Shown here piece by piece: positions 16,571 to 25,550 of a stretch of 64,000 nucleotides of DNA. The position numbers and the translations under genes were made by a program. The DNA lies in assembly GCA_965249005.1 (NCBI GenBank), contig CBDFLD010000012.1, positions 1 to 64,000 on the forward strand, read 5' to 3'. The notes below the pieces were generated by a model. It made no database searches. It had not been told where the DNA came from and saw nothing but the letters and a program-made list of their open reading frames with translations. The DNA comes from CBDFLD01 sp965249005. Lineage in GTDB: Bacteria > Acidobacteriota > UBA6911. Positions within the stretch are counted from its first letter, which is position 1, and every line of letters begins with the position of its first letter.

Positions 16571-17155
16571 TTACTTCTGAGCTCCCATCTTCTGCATTAG
16601 CTCTCTGATTCGGCTGACCGAGTTTCTTTTGTGGCGTCGTTGAAGCCAATGAACAACTGGAGAGCCAAGCGACATAAGCCAAAAACGATGAGCGGATTCG
16701 GATTCAATTAAGTAGACAATTTTGTTCGTTGCGGTATCGTATCTTACCTGAAATGTCTCCCAGCCAGTTTCGACATGACCTGGGAGAGTCTCGAACGTGA
16801 AGCCGTAGTGATTTCGCTGGTCGACAACCTCTGTTATCTGGCAGGCTGTGAGAAACCAGATTCCAAACGTTCGAAGAAGATTTACTGGTATCTGCCCGAT
16901 CTGAGGGGGCGATGAAGGTGGGTAGGGGATCCCTTCCGGGGTTTCGAACACACGCCATTGGCGAATCAGGTTCCTTGCCAACTCCCAAAACTCTCTTCCG
17001 TCAGCAATTTCTGCCTCTACCCGCTGAACCTCGATTCGTTGGGATCGTCTCTTTGCATCAAAGTTGGGTTTAGATTCTTTTTGACTCGCGAGGAAGTCAT
17101 GGATCCTTCGGTGGGTTGGCCTTCTAAGCGACGCCAATTTTAGCAACTCAAACAT
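16571..17155 (-). CDS. DUF1990 family protein
   Basis: The 194-residue cytoplasmic protein has the DUF1990 signature. The middle region has IGIWFLTACQI-type strands (here FGIWFLTACQITEVV), then YGFTFETLPGHVETGWETFQ, and a C-terminal FWLMSLGSPVVHWLQRR. The function is unknown; the fold is thought to bind hydrophobic ligands. It is the third gene of a minus-strand operon, one base after the SDR gene. Its 3' end is duplicated next to module copy 2. Confidence 0.8.
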   Translation of the reverse strand: MFELLKLASLRRPTHRRIHDFLASQKESKPNFDAKRRSQRIEVQRVEAEIADGREFWELARNLIRQWRVFETPEGIPYPPSSPPQIGQIPVNLLRTFGIWFLTACQITEVVDQRNHYGFTFETLPGHVETGWETFQVRYDTATNKIVYLIESESAHRFWLMSLGSPVVHWLQRRHKRNSVSRIRELMQKMGAQK

Positions 17156-17156
17156 T

Positions 17157-18089
17157 TCATTTCCGAAAACTACAAATCGCGTCGTAAAAATCAGGGTAAT
17201 CGAACGAAAACCCTTCTGACGCCAGTCGGGTTGGCACGACGTTTCTGCTCTTGATTGTAAGTTCAGTCTCGGTCCTCAGAAAAAAAGCACCGACTTCAAG
17301 CATCCATTTTGTTGCCGGAAGCCCAAAGGGCACTCCCAAAGACCTCCGAATGTTTGCCATCATCTCACTATTTGGGATCGGATTTGGAGAGGAGAGATTG
17401 TAAACGCCGTTTGCTTTTTCATCGCGAATGAGTCTTTCAACTGCTCGGCAGAAATCCCGAGAATGAATCCAAGAGACAAATTGCTTTCCGTGTCCCATTT
17501 TCCCGCCCAGACCTGCGCGTATGAGGCGCCGCAAGACTTTGTAGACACTTCCATTCCCATCAAAGACCATAGCGATTCGAAGGAGGATTTTTCGAGTTGA
17601 CGGACAAAGCGCGCGATTGAACTCCTCCTCCCAAGCTCTGGCGAGGTCTACAGAGAATTCATCCTTTGCCTCGGCATTACCGGCAATTCTGCCGCTTTCC
17701 GAATGGGGGGCGCCGTAAGTATGCTCGTAAATGGTTGCCGTGCTTGCATTGAGCCAAACCTTTGGAGGATCAGCACACTGCCCAATGGCCTCTCCGAGGA
17801 CTCGTGTTGAGAGAATGCGCGAGTCAACCATTACTTTTCGGTTGCGTGCATTGTAACGACAATCCACGGAGCGCCCGGCGAGGTTAACAAGTGCAAGGGC
17901 ACCGTCGAGTTCTTTGTGCCAGGAGCCGATCGTTTGCCCATCCCAGGACACCATCCTCGCGTGTTTTGAATGAGCCTTACTCCTCGTGCAAATCACCGTT
18001 TCCAATCCCTGCTCACTAAACCACTTTGCAAGGAGATTCCCTAAGAACCCGCTCCCACCTGCAAGTACAATCTTCCCCCTATTAGTCAT
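17157..18089 (-). CDS. TIGR01777 / SDR39U1-type NAD(P)-dependent epimerase-like protein
   Basis: This is an extended short-chain dehydrogenase of about 310 residues. The Rossmann motif GGSGFLG follows the start MTNRGKIVLA. Also seen are a family-typical NLAGRSVDCRY, NASTATIYEH, and near the end WIHSRDFCRAVERLI. TIGR01777 proteins have no settled substrate. The ATG overlaps the TetR stop (ATGA), so the two are translationally coupled. The order TetR - SDR - DUF1990 suggests one regulated operon, perhaps linked to lipid or envelope changes (inference). Confidence 0.88.
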   Translation of the reverse strand: MTNRGKIVLAGGSGFLGNLLAKWFSEQGLETVICTRSKAHSKHARMVSWDGQTIGSWHKELDGALALVNLAGRSVDCRYNARNRKVMVDSRILSTRVLGEAIGQCADPPKVWLNASTATIYEHTYGAPHSESGRIAGNAEAKDEFSVDLARAWEEEFNRALCPSTRKILLRIAMVFDGNGSVYKVLRRLIRAGLGGKMGHGKQFVSWIHSRDFCRAVERLIRDEKANGVYNLSSPNPIPNSEMMANIRRSLGVPFGLPATKWMLEVGAFFLRTETELTIKSRNVVPTRLASEGFSFDYPDFYDAICSFRK

Positions 18090-18850
18090 TGTTGTGCCTC
18101 GACGTTCTCTCCGCAACGCGTGTCATTGCCTGTGACCTCCAGTCCCGAAAGAACCACTCGGATGATCTTCGAAACTGCCCTATTGATTGGCGCAAACAAG
18201 GGTATCGAGGAGAGCCTTAGCAACTTGTCCAGCACGCCAAGGGTGAGGCCGACAAGTTCTGTTGTTTTCTCCTGGTTCTCCGAGCGGTCATTTGCCCAAT
18301 AGAGAATAAGACTCATTTGGTAGAGCCAACAGAGCGACGCGATGTGTGGTCGAAGTGACCTGTGAGATTTGAGAGTACTTCCCACTATGGCGTGCTCGAT
18401 GAGCATTATCGCGCTATCTCGCGTGGGCTTTGTTTTCTGACCAAAGGGAGACAGCGGGTGCGAAAAGTCTGCGGCATGGCGGGCAAGGATTCTGATGAGG
18501 TGGCGGTGTTCGTCAAGCTGCTCGAATTTGAACAGAAGAATAGCCTTGAAGCGATTCTTGAAATCCTTGGTTCCGCTGATTAAACCAGGGTTGACTACCT
18601 CGGCATCGTACGCCGTGGCTTGGTAGAATGCCAACACCAATTCTTCTTTGCTACCGAAATAGTAGTACGCAGCACCGGGCGACAACCCAGCTTCCTGGGC
18701 CACCGCACGCATCGTGGTCTTTTCAAATCCGAATTCAGAAAAGAGTCGAAGTGCAGTTTCGACGATGCGTGATCTTGTCTGCTCGCTCTTTGGAGCGCCG
18801 CTTATTTGTTTCTTGGTCACGGCTGCCTGAACGTTGCTGTTATTGAACAT
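18086..18850 (-). CDS. TetR-family transcriptional regulator
   Basis: The N-terminal TetR DNA-binding domain is complete: RSRIVETALRLFSEFGFEKTTMRAVAQEAG, then SPGAAYYYFGSKEELV. The C-terminal ligand domain is helical and not close to a named subfamily. The start is placed at MFNNSNVQ (18850); an ATG at 18889 is also in frame. Two palindromes sharing AACATGTT lie at the start and 40 bp upstream, as expected for self-repression of the operon. Confidence 0.9.
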   Translation of the reverse strand: MFNNSNVQAAVTKKQISGAPKSEQTRSRIVETALRLFSEFGFEKTTMRAVAQEAGLSPGAAYYYFGSKEELVLAFYQATAYDAEVVNPGLISGTKDFKNRFKAILLFKFEQLDEHRHLIRILARHAADFSHPLSPFGQKTKPTRDSAIMLIEHAIVGSTLKSHRSLRPHIASLCWLYQMSLILYWANDRSENQEKTTELVGLTLGVLDKLLRLSSIPLFAPINRAVSKIIRVVLSGLEVTGNDTRCGENVEAQQ

Positions 18851-18908
18851 GTTCAGAATACCATTCCAGGATGCTTGGATGCAAGCCATTTTTAAACATG
18901 TTTAAAAA
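18845..18908. promoter_or_regulatory. Two operator-like palindromes before the TetR operon
   Basis: GAACATGTTC (18845-18854) and the longer perfect palindrome centred on TTTAAACATGTTTAAA (18889-18908, 20 bp in full) share the core AACATGTT. They are 44 bp apart centre to centre, about four helical turns, at the 5' end of the TetR gene. They are likely TetR operators; the promoter must lie next to them. Confidence 0.7.
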
Positions 18909-18909
18909 T

Positions 18910-19336
18910 AAGGTTCAAGCCCGTACCAGTGCATCGCAGGACAACAAACACCGGCGGACTGGAACCACATTCAGCTGTGGGTGCTATCGTTTGACCTTAA
19001 TTGCCCGAATACGGTCTTCCAGCATATCAGCTTCTGCATTTGAGGAGATGAGTGGTGAAAATCTATGGCTCACGGTGGGCACGGGATCGTTAGCGATTTC
19101 GGACTGGTTTTCTACTGTGCAACTCCGTGGCTGCAACTTTTAGTGCACCATCGCGAAGCTTATATGACGGAATCGATCCATGCGAGAGTCGCGGTCGTGC
19201 TATGTCCCCCCAGCTATGTGACGCTCTGGGACGAGAACGGGTCGCTGCATTCCCGAGGTGTTGATCGTGTCCCTGTCCAACTAGTGATCTGCTTGAGGGT
19301 CATGTCTGGCGTTTGGGGGTGTGGCGGGCGGGCCGT
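18910..19336. other. Intergenic stretch, nothing recognised
   Basis: The 427 bases between the TetR operators and the broken end of the IS21 istA gene hold only short frames without family resemblance or good ribosome-binding sites. The last part abuts the istA truncation, so it may be a junction of rearranged DNA. Confidence 0.5.
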
Positions 19337-20221
19337 TTAAGCGGTGGCATCGAAGGGATGTACCGGCAGTGGAAGCAATCGAGGTTTTTCCTCTTCTTCG
19401 AAGATTTGCTCAACGGTGCGGGACTGGTCTCCGGGCCAGGGACGTCGATGAGCGATTTCGTCGCGCCACAGAAGCGCTTGACGGTTGAAGTCCTCCAGGG
19501 TGGTGAAGCGGCGTGCGGCAAAGAAAGAGTGTCGGATGTACTGGATGGTTCTTTCGACACGCCCTTTCTGATTGCCACGGGCCACTTGGCACGGGCGAGT
19601 GGCAAAATGATAGTGAGCACAAAGCTCAATCAGCCGAGGATGAAAGTGCACGGCCGACTTTAGATTGTCACTTAATATGACACGAGGGCAGCCCGACCAT
19701 GAGTCGAAGGCCCGGACGTGACCGCGCAAGAAGTTCTCCAGGGTTTGATCGAAGAAGAACTCCAGATAAAGGGCTCGGGAATAAGAAAGTGTAAGAACGA
19801 AGCAGGACAACCGACGACGGGCACGGCCGATTGCAACGGCTCCAAAATGTGCCCAATCGACTTGGCCCTGCTCGCCAGGAAATGTTCGCAGCCGTAAGAA
19901 GGCTTCTCGGTGAACAGGGCGGAGACGGGCAACGACTCTCCGGAGCATCACGACACTGCCGGTATAGCCTCGATCCCGAATCATCTCATAGATACGAGTC
20001 GTTCGTAGGCGCGGATACTTCTCCAAAGTCTCCTTGATAAAGTCGATGTAGGGATCCGTGAGACTGGGACGAAGGATCTTGGCTCGATTGAATCGATCGG
20101 TTTGCAGGGCGGTTCGTACCGTATCCCGGTGCAGCCCCAGTTCTTGGGCAATGGTTCCAATCTTCCAATGCTCGGCATAGAACAAGCGACGGATGTGTGC
20201 CACGGTCTCGGCTGCAATCAT
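19337..20221 (-). pseudogene. istA: IS21-family IstA transposase, 3'-truncated
   Basis: The gene starts MIAAETVAHIRRLFY after GGAGATGAAAC. A helix-turn-helix (GTIAQELGLHRDTVR) is followed by an rve integrase core: GQVDWAHFG, LSDNLKSAV, and the Glu in RGNQKGRVERTIQYIR. It ends at residue 294 in PVHPFDATA, where IstA proteins normally continue for 100-200 residues. No istB follows. It is therefore probably inactive in cis. It could be a partner of the IS21 remnant at 29719. Confidence 0.85.
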
Positions 20222-20894
20222 GTTTCATCTCCATCCATGAAACACATCGATGAGCTGGCCCGCTCGACCGCAAACCATGCAGGTGATAGGGCCGGAAATC
20301 GTAGATGTGGTGTGTGTTTGAACTTTCTCATCACGTTGTACTTGCGCTTCGCGCGCAGCGATCCTGCCAGAACGAAGCTCGCTTCGGCTACCTGGATCCG
20401 TCACGCGGGCCATGGCTCGTCGACGCCGGTACGCTCGCTGACGGTCTCTGTGATCCAATCTTCCTTCGGGGCTTTGTTGATGCAGGCGATTGGCATCGCG
20501 ACGTTGCCTACGGCGCGCTTTGCTACGACAGCGGCAACTGCAGTACCGCTGTCCTCGGTCACAGCAGCGACAGATCCAGAAAAGCACACCGCAGCCGTCA
20601 GCTCGGCAAAATCCTTGACGAAAGGTAACTTCCCGTCATCCCATTCCCAGGGGTGGAAACTGGACAACGGCCACAAATCATGGCAGGCTACGGATATCTG
20701 ATGGTTTGGTAGCTCTTCCAAAGAGAGCCGCCAACGGACCCCGATTGTTAATGGCGGTCAGGGTCCTCTTCCACACCCGAAAACAGCATAACCTATTGAG
20801 AAAAACTTGAGGAGGCGCCTACGGCGCCGATGATGTTGAGGCTTGTTATCTCGGCGTTTGTTCAGAAAAGTGCGGTTTTAAGCGATCAGTAACA
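20222..20894 (-). mobile_element. 5' part of the IS21-type element, with terminal repeat
   Basis: The terminal sequence at 20856-20894 reads inward TGTTACTGATCGC and continues to TTTTCTGAACAAACGCCG. It matches the ends of the 319-bp element at 14474 and of the IS21 remnant at 29719. The 670 bases between this end and istA are unusually long for a leader and contain broken frames. One minus-strand frame ends CMVCGRAGQLIDVFHGWR just before istA. I could not assign it. Confidence 0.6.
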
Positions 20895-21269
20895 CACTGA
20901 TGATAAGAGTCAATGGAACACGGTCGCAGAGTCCCCCGCCCACCCCATTTGGGATTGCGAATTGCGCACATAAAAGTATTGTAGTGCAACTCAGTACCGC
21001 GCTGCGTTAGTTGAATGCGTAGGGATGGCAACGGCTTGAGCGCAATCGGGTAAATCTGGCACGAGCGGTGCATGAAAGCGGCAATGTTCGTAACAGAAGG
21101 GCGACAAGACCAAATTGAAAGGATCGGCTAAGAAGCGACGGACCGAAAGTGTCAGCTGCGGCCCGGCAAAGAAGCGTTCAATGAGACCCCGGCCGCTTGC
21201 ACAATCGTAGGACGCTCGCTATGTTTGGCTGAAGACGAAGGGACCTGTAGTAGTGGAGAACCGATCCCG
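20895..21269. other. Intergenic stretch, nothing recognised
   Basis: The 375 bases between the IS21 end and the tail of the interrupted helical-protein gene hold no supported gene. Short frames on the minus strand lack family resemblance. Confidence 0.5.
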
Positions 21270-21354
21270 TTAAAAAACTCCAAGTTTTTTCGCTTCTTCT
21301 CCGAGACGGGCGAACTCGTCCATAAGTCGGGTGACATTTGAAGAGGCTTGGTCG
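21270..21354 (-). pseudogene. C-terminal tail of the helical protein cut by an IS3 element
   Basis: On the minus strand this reads DQASSNVTRLMDEFARL, then GEEAKKLGVF and a stop. When the IS at 21355-22765 and one copy of the 14-bp duplication are removed, it joins in frame to the fragment at 22766-23431 (QTIDLDQA). It extends that protein by an amphipathic helix. Confidence 0.7.
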
Positions 21355-21399
21355 TGAGTCGGACCCAGTTTTCTTGGACACAGAATAAGAGATAATGAG

Positions 21400-21834
21400 A
21401 TGTCCAAGGAGGTGGAAATGGTTCGAACGAAGAGGGTGAAGTGGAAGGCGACGGCAGGAACGGAGGGAGCCCGTAGGGCGACTGGAGTTCGGGCCGTCGG
21501 CGCCGCGCCCGGGGCGAGGCCTCTGGAGCCGGGGCAGCGTTGGAGCGGAGGACGAAAGCGGGACGTGGTGCTGCGACTGCTGCGGGGCGAATCTCTGGAT
21601 GCGCTGTCGCGTGAGGTGGGCGTGGAAATCTACCGGCTGGAGGAGTGGCGGGAGCGGGCCTTGGCCGGGCTCGAGCTCGGCTTGAAGAATCACCAGGGCG
21701 AGCCGTTGGCGGAGGCGCTCGACGCTGCGAAGCGTCACATCGGGGAGCTGTCCATGGAAATCGAGCTGCTGCGCAATCGCGCCCGGGCGGCGGAGAAGCG
21801 CCTCCCTTTGGCGATGAGGAGGTCGCGACGATGA
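21400..21834 (+). CDS. IS3-family OrfA-like protein
   Basis: The 144-residue basic protein has a helix-turn-helix region RDVVLRLLRGESLDALSREVG and a C-terminal coiled coil (HIGELSMEIELLRNRARA). It is the DNA-binding subunit of the IS. Its stop overlaps the orfB start by four bases (ATGA), so the two are coupled rather than frameshifted. The first 50 residues are low-complexity and Arg/Ala-rich. Confidence 0.8.
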   Translation: MSKEVEMVRTKRVKWKATAGTEGARRATGVRAVGAAPGARPLEPGQRWSGGRKRDVVLRLLRGESLDALSREVGVEIYRLEEWRERALAGLELGLKNHQGEPLAEALDAAKRHIGELSMEIELLRNRARAAEKRLPLAMRRSRR

Positions 21835-22730
21835 GCGAGACGATCTCCGAAGCCACGGGTCAACGTTACGGGATCCAGCGCGTGTGTCAGGCCTGGGAGC
21901 GCTCGCGCTCGGCGCTCTACGCCCGGCGGACAAGCGAGCAGAAGCGGCAGGAGGGCGAGGAACCCACTCGGCGGGGTCCCCAGCCCAAGGTGTCGGACGA
22001 GAAGCTTTTGGAGGCGATCCAGGCCGATCTGGAGCGCTCACCGTTCCAGGGCGAGGGTCATCGTAAGGTCCACGCGCGGCTTCGGATCTTGGACGGGATC
22101 CGGGTTGCGCGCAAGCGGGTGCTGCGGGTCATGCGAGAGCATGAGTTGCTCTCACCACACCGCGGACGCCAGGGTGGAACGAAGGCACACGATGGGAAGA
22201 TCGTCACCCTGGCGCCGAACGTGATGTGGGGGACCGACGGAGTGCGGGTGTTCACGCTCGATGACGGGTGGGTCTGGATTTTCGCGGCGGTGGAGCACTG
22301 GAACGCGGAGTGTGTGGGGTGGCACGTGTGCAAGGTCGGTAGCCGCTTCGCGGCGTTGGAGCCGATCTCGCAGGGTCTGCTGCGCCTCTATGGTTCCATT
22401 GACTCCGACGTTGCCCGGGGGCTGGCGCTCCGGATGGACCACGGCTCCCAGTACCTGTCGGATCACTTCCTCAACCAGATCCGGTGCTGGGGCATCCGTC
22501 CCAGCTTCGGTTTTGTCGAGGAACCGGAAACGAACGGAGTTGCGGAGCGGTGGAATCGCACGCTCAAGGACCAAGCGATCCACGGGAGAATCTTCCAGAA
22601 CCTCCAGAAGGTGCGTGCCGCCGTGGCCGAGTTCCTGGAGTTGTACAACAAGACCTGGCGTCTCGAGAAGATCGATTATCAAACACCGATCGAGGCACGC
22701 GAGGCGCACAAGCTACGCCAGGCGGCGTAG
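21831..22730 (+). CDS. IS3-family OrfB, integrase-core transposase
   Basis: The protein has about 299 residues starting MSETISEATGQRYGIQR. HTH_21-like sequence (GEGHRKVHARLRI) is followed by the rve core: WGTDGVRVFT, RMDHGSQYLSDHF and EPETNGVAERWNRTLKDQ for the D, D and E positions. The C-terminus (YNKTWRLEKIDYQTPIEARE) is complete, so it is likely functional. Confidence 0.9.
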   Translation: MSETISEATGQRYGIQRVCQAWERSRSALYARRTSEQKRQEGEEPTRRGPQPKVSDEKLLEAIQADLERSPFQGEGHRKVHARLRILDGIRVARKRVLRVMREHELLSPHRGRQGGTKAHDGKIVTLAPNVMWGTDGVRVFTLDDGWVWIFAAVEHWNAECVGWHVCKVGSRFAALEPISQGLLRLYGSIDSDVARGLALRMDHGSQYLSDHFLNQIRCWGIRPSFGFVEEPETNGVAERWNRTLKDQAIHGRIFQNLQKVRAAVAEFLELYNKTWRLEKIDYQTPIEAREAHKLRQAA

Positions 22731-22765
22731 CTCAAACTTGTGTCCAAGGAACCGGGTGCGCTACA

Positions 22766-23431
22766 AAGAGGCTTGGTCGAGATCAATGGTCTGAAATGCT
22801 TGTTCCAGTCTTTGAGCACCTTCTTCAACGTTTTTTTCACAAAAAGCTTCGAGTATTGGCAGCGATTCACTCACAAGCTTTTCCGTGGAATTAAATAAGC
22901 GACTAAATTCAATCTGAAGCTCCATGAACCGTTGGATCTTGGAAGCAGATGTTGGGTCGCGTGACTGTTTTAGCTTCTCCAATATTTGGCTGACATGGGG
23001 ATTTGGTCCGTACAGTTCGTTTCTCAATCCCTTAAGGATTGCATCCGTGGCTACGGTCGTACCGTGTTCAAAAAGAACATCGCTGAGTTCAGACCATTGT
23101 TGAGAAGATGCGAGAACCTCGACCCACGATGACGGATTCTGCCATGGGTGACCTTTAAAGCCCAGCATTGCGAGATCATCGAAGACATTGTGGACCGTTT
23201 TACCAGTAGGTGCGACTTCGCTGATGAAGTGGGATGGGTCGTTGAGCATGTCATATAGGTCTGGACTGGGGCTAGCACCTGGAATGCACAGTTCAAAACC
23301 GGCTCTGGCCACGGTTGCGATGTGTGCGTCGCGGGAGAAGTTGAACAACTTGAAGAGGCCCTTATACAATATCTTTTGTCTGAGTTCATTTGGTATCGCG
23401 TTGCCCCGTGTTGCGGTCCATACAATGAACC
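22766..23431 (-). pseudogene. Unrecognised helical protein, cut by IS3 elements at both ends
   Basis: This minus-strand frame lacks a start: its 5' side is replaced by IS3 element C at 23431, and its 3' side continues at 21270-21354 beyond another IS. The readable part runs from GERFIVWTATRGN to QTIDLDQA. It contains FELCIPGASPSPDLYDML and a long helical end (MELQIEFSRLFNSTEKLV onward). The end recalls phasin-like amphipathic helices, but that is weak. Function unknown. Confidence 0.55.
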
Positions 23432-23642
23432 TCTCCCCATTGTTAGGACAGAAAATCGGCCTCTTTAAGGTGGATAGCAGTCCCCCGGAAATTGAAAAAA
23501 TGAACCACCACCAGCGGCAGTTTCCATAGGCCATTTCTTTTTTTTGCGATTAACGACCATCTGCAACGAAAAATTCCCTCCAGGATCGACTGTAAGCAAC
23601 GATCGCTCCTTGGCCCTAACCATGGAGAGCGCGTTTTTCTGT

Positions 23643-24424
23643 TCATGCCGCGCGACGGAAGTAGATCTCGGCCGGCGTGCAGTAACCGAGTCCTTCGTGA
23701 ATCCGCTCCCATTGTAGAATCGAAAGTAATTCTTCAGGTTCTCGATGGCTTCGGGCACATGCTCGTAATCTTTGAGGTATACCTCTTCGTATTTTACCGT
23801 CCTCCACAGTCGTTCGACGAACACATTGTCGATGGCACGGCCGCGCCCATCCATGCTGATCACGATACCGTGATGGTTGAGACGGCCCGTGAACTCCGCG
23901 CTCGTGAACTGAGAGCCTTGATCGGAATTGAAGATCTCCGGATGGCCGATCTTCAGCACCCATTCTAGCGCCGCAAGGCAGAAGCTCACGTCCAAAGTGA
24001 CCGACAGCTGCCAGGAGAGCACGTATCGGCTGTACCAATCCATGATCGCCACCAAGTAAACGAAGCCGTGCTGCATCCGGATAAACGTTATATCGGTTGC
24101 CCATACGTGATTCGGCCTCTCGATTCTCAAGCCCCGCAGTCTGTAGGGATAGATCCGATGGCCTACCCCGGGGGTCGATAGCCGAGGCTTGGGATATACC
24201 GCCTCCAATCCCATCTTTCGCATCAGCCGGCGCACCCGCTTCGGATTGAGCGTGTAGCCTTGCCTCCGCAGCCACTCCGTCATCCGCGGCACCCCATAAA
24301 AGAGTGTTTGTGTGTACTGCTTGTCGATTCGCCGCATCAGCTCCAGATTCTCGGTACTCTCTTCCTTCGGCTGGTAATACACGCCGGATCGCGACAATCC
24401 CGCCAGTTCGCATTGCCGCATTAT
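23643..24424 (-). pseudogene. IS3-family OrfB with late frameshift
   Basis: From MRQCELAGLSRSGVYYQ the frame carries the HTH_21 part and an rve core (WATDITFIR, NSDQGSQFTS, DNVFVERLWRTVKYE). Near 23715, after NYFRFYN, the frame shifts. The proper C-terminus RIHEGLGYCTPAEIYFRRAA is present in another frame and ends at 23643. The unshifted frame runs on to 23465 with unrelated sequence. It is probably inactive. Confidence 0.85.
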
Positions 24425-24479
24425 GCTCAACTCTCCCGGGTCCAGATGGATCCATCCCCGCCGCTCCTCTAACGCGAGA

Positions 24480-24606
24480 GACCGGACTTTTTTTTAAGCC
24501 AGTCCAGCTCCACCTGCAGTTGCCCGATCTGACGATAGAGTTCCGCCTTCAGCGCCTCGTCGGCTTCATCCTGTCTCCCCCGACGATCCGTGAATGTCTG
24601 TTTAGT
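24480..24606 (-). pseudogene. Remnant of IS3 element C orfA
   Basis: This is the last 40 or so codons of OrfA (GRQDEADEALKAELYR, then QIGQLQVELDWLKKK) with the A-run slippery site. The gene is cut at about 24606. The rest of the left end is missing. Confidence 0.75.
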
Positions 24607-24668
24607 GGTGTTTTCTCCCTTGGGTGATGGGGTTTCACTTACTTGGCAAAGAATTGTTTTTTAGAATT

Positions 24669-25280
24669 TTACTTGGTCGGGTCGAGTCTCGACATTACGA
24701 AGTTACTCAGCGCGTCTGTTACGTAAGTCGGCGGAAGAGTCGGAAACAGAGGCACGTTTTTAAGGTCCCGTAACGATATACCGCTCCAAGATGGTTGGCC
24801 GGCCGAGGACGGTGCGACGATTACTGCATCGGCACTCATAAAAAATTCCTGTGCGCTCCTTTTAAAGTCCTCGACATCATATTTGACTACAAACAAATAC
24901 AGCTGAGGCGAAAGGAATCTTAAGATACTATTGCTTTCAATAATGACAGAGGGATCGGAATTTAGAATAGGAAGGAGCTCTGGCATCACCAAGTTCAATT
25001 GCCCCTGCTTCACCCGCACCCATAACACGCGACGTGCGCCGGCTACCAAAAACCGCGAAGTGTCCGTTTGTCCTTCCACGTCGTTTTCTTCCTGGATTGC
25101 ATAGGGGTGCTGGTCAAGCGCGCAGTTGCATTCTTTACCATTAATCGAGCAGATCCCGTGTCCAAACTGCGTAATCTTGACCGCGGTCCAACTATAGGTA
25201 GTTAAGGAAGCTATTAATCCTTCAACAACCGAGGTTTTGCCGATATTTCGGGAATGCCCTCCTACAACAATGGTCGCCAT
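24669..25280 (-). CDS. MobB-like P-loop NTPase
   Basis: The 203-residue protein starts MATIVVGGHSRNIGKTS, a Walker A loop placed as in MobB and related P-loop proteins. FLVAGARRVLWVRVKQ and the late DAVIVAPSSAGQPSW fit the same fold. A Cys pair in NGKECNCALDQHP is extra to typical MobB. MobB helps load the molybdopterin guanine dinucleotide cofactor. No mob or moa genes are adjacent, so the substrate is open. It is the only intact host gene between two IS-rich stretches. Confidence 0.6.
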   Translation of the reverse strand: MATIVVGGHSRNIGKTSVVEGLIASLTTYSWTAVKITQFGHGICSINGKECNCALDQHPYAIQEENDVEGQTDTSRFLVAGARRVLWVRVKQGQLNLVMPELLPILNSDPSVIIESNSILRFLSPQLYLFVVKYDVEDFKRSAQEFFMSADAVIVAPSSAGQPSWSGISLRDLKNVPLFPTLPPTYVTDALSNFVMSRLDPTK

Positions 25281-25550
25281 TGGGTTTCCTTCTCCGCGTG
25301 TCCGGGTCTGATGCCGCCCTCCAGTTAGGGAAAAGCCTCAAGAGTGAGAGCTTGTATCCGGGATTTCCGATTTGGGACCTCAGATTTTCTCATAGTACAC
25401 TCTCGCCTCCTGTAGAGGCAACAAATTTCCCAGGGGACGTTACAACCGCCGTCCTCCCCGTCCGAGGAAGGCTGGCTCGCTGCCGTGCAAGCCATTTTTC
25501 AGACACCCCTCCGACCTTCATTCTTGCTCCCGGCTCTCGAGCGCCCTTAA

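Larger units (their letters stand above)
21355..22765 (+). mobile_element. IS3-family (IS150-like) element with 14-bp flanking repeats
   Basis: The inverted ends share TTGGACACA preceded by an ACCC(A/G)GTT word (left 21355 on, right to 22765). The direct repeat AAGAGGCTTGGTCG lies on both sides (21341-21354 and 22766-22779). The repeat is longer than the usual 3-5 bp for IS3. The element is GC-rich compared with its surroundings, which suggests arrival from another genome. Confidence 0.75.
23431..24606 (-). mobile_element. IS3-family element C, truncated at its 5' end
   Basis: The 3' terminal repeat is visible at 23431 (CTCCCCATTGTTAGGACAG, ending TTAAGGTGG). The element runs leftward on the minus strand. 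orfB is nearly whole but frameshifted. orfA is cut at about 24606 within codons for QTFTDRRGRQDE. It closely matches element B. Confidence 0.8.

Noticed and set aside
21400..21834. Independent Arg/Ala-rich regulator
   Set aside because: Its overlap with orfB and position inside IS ends show it is OrfA of the IS3 element.
23465..23720. C-terminal extension of the IS3 orfB in element C
   Set aside because: The true C-terminus is present one frame over and ends at 23643, so the extension follows a frameshift.
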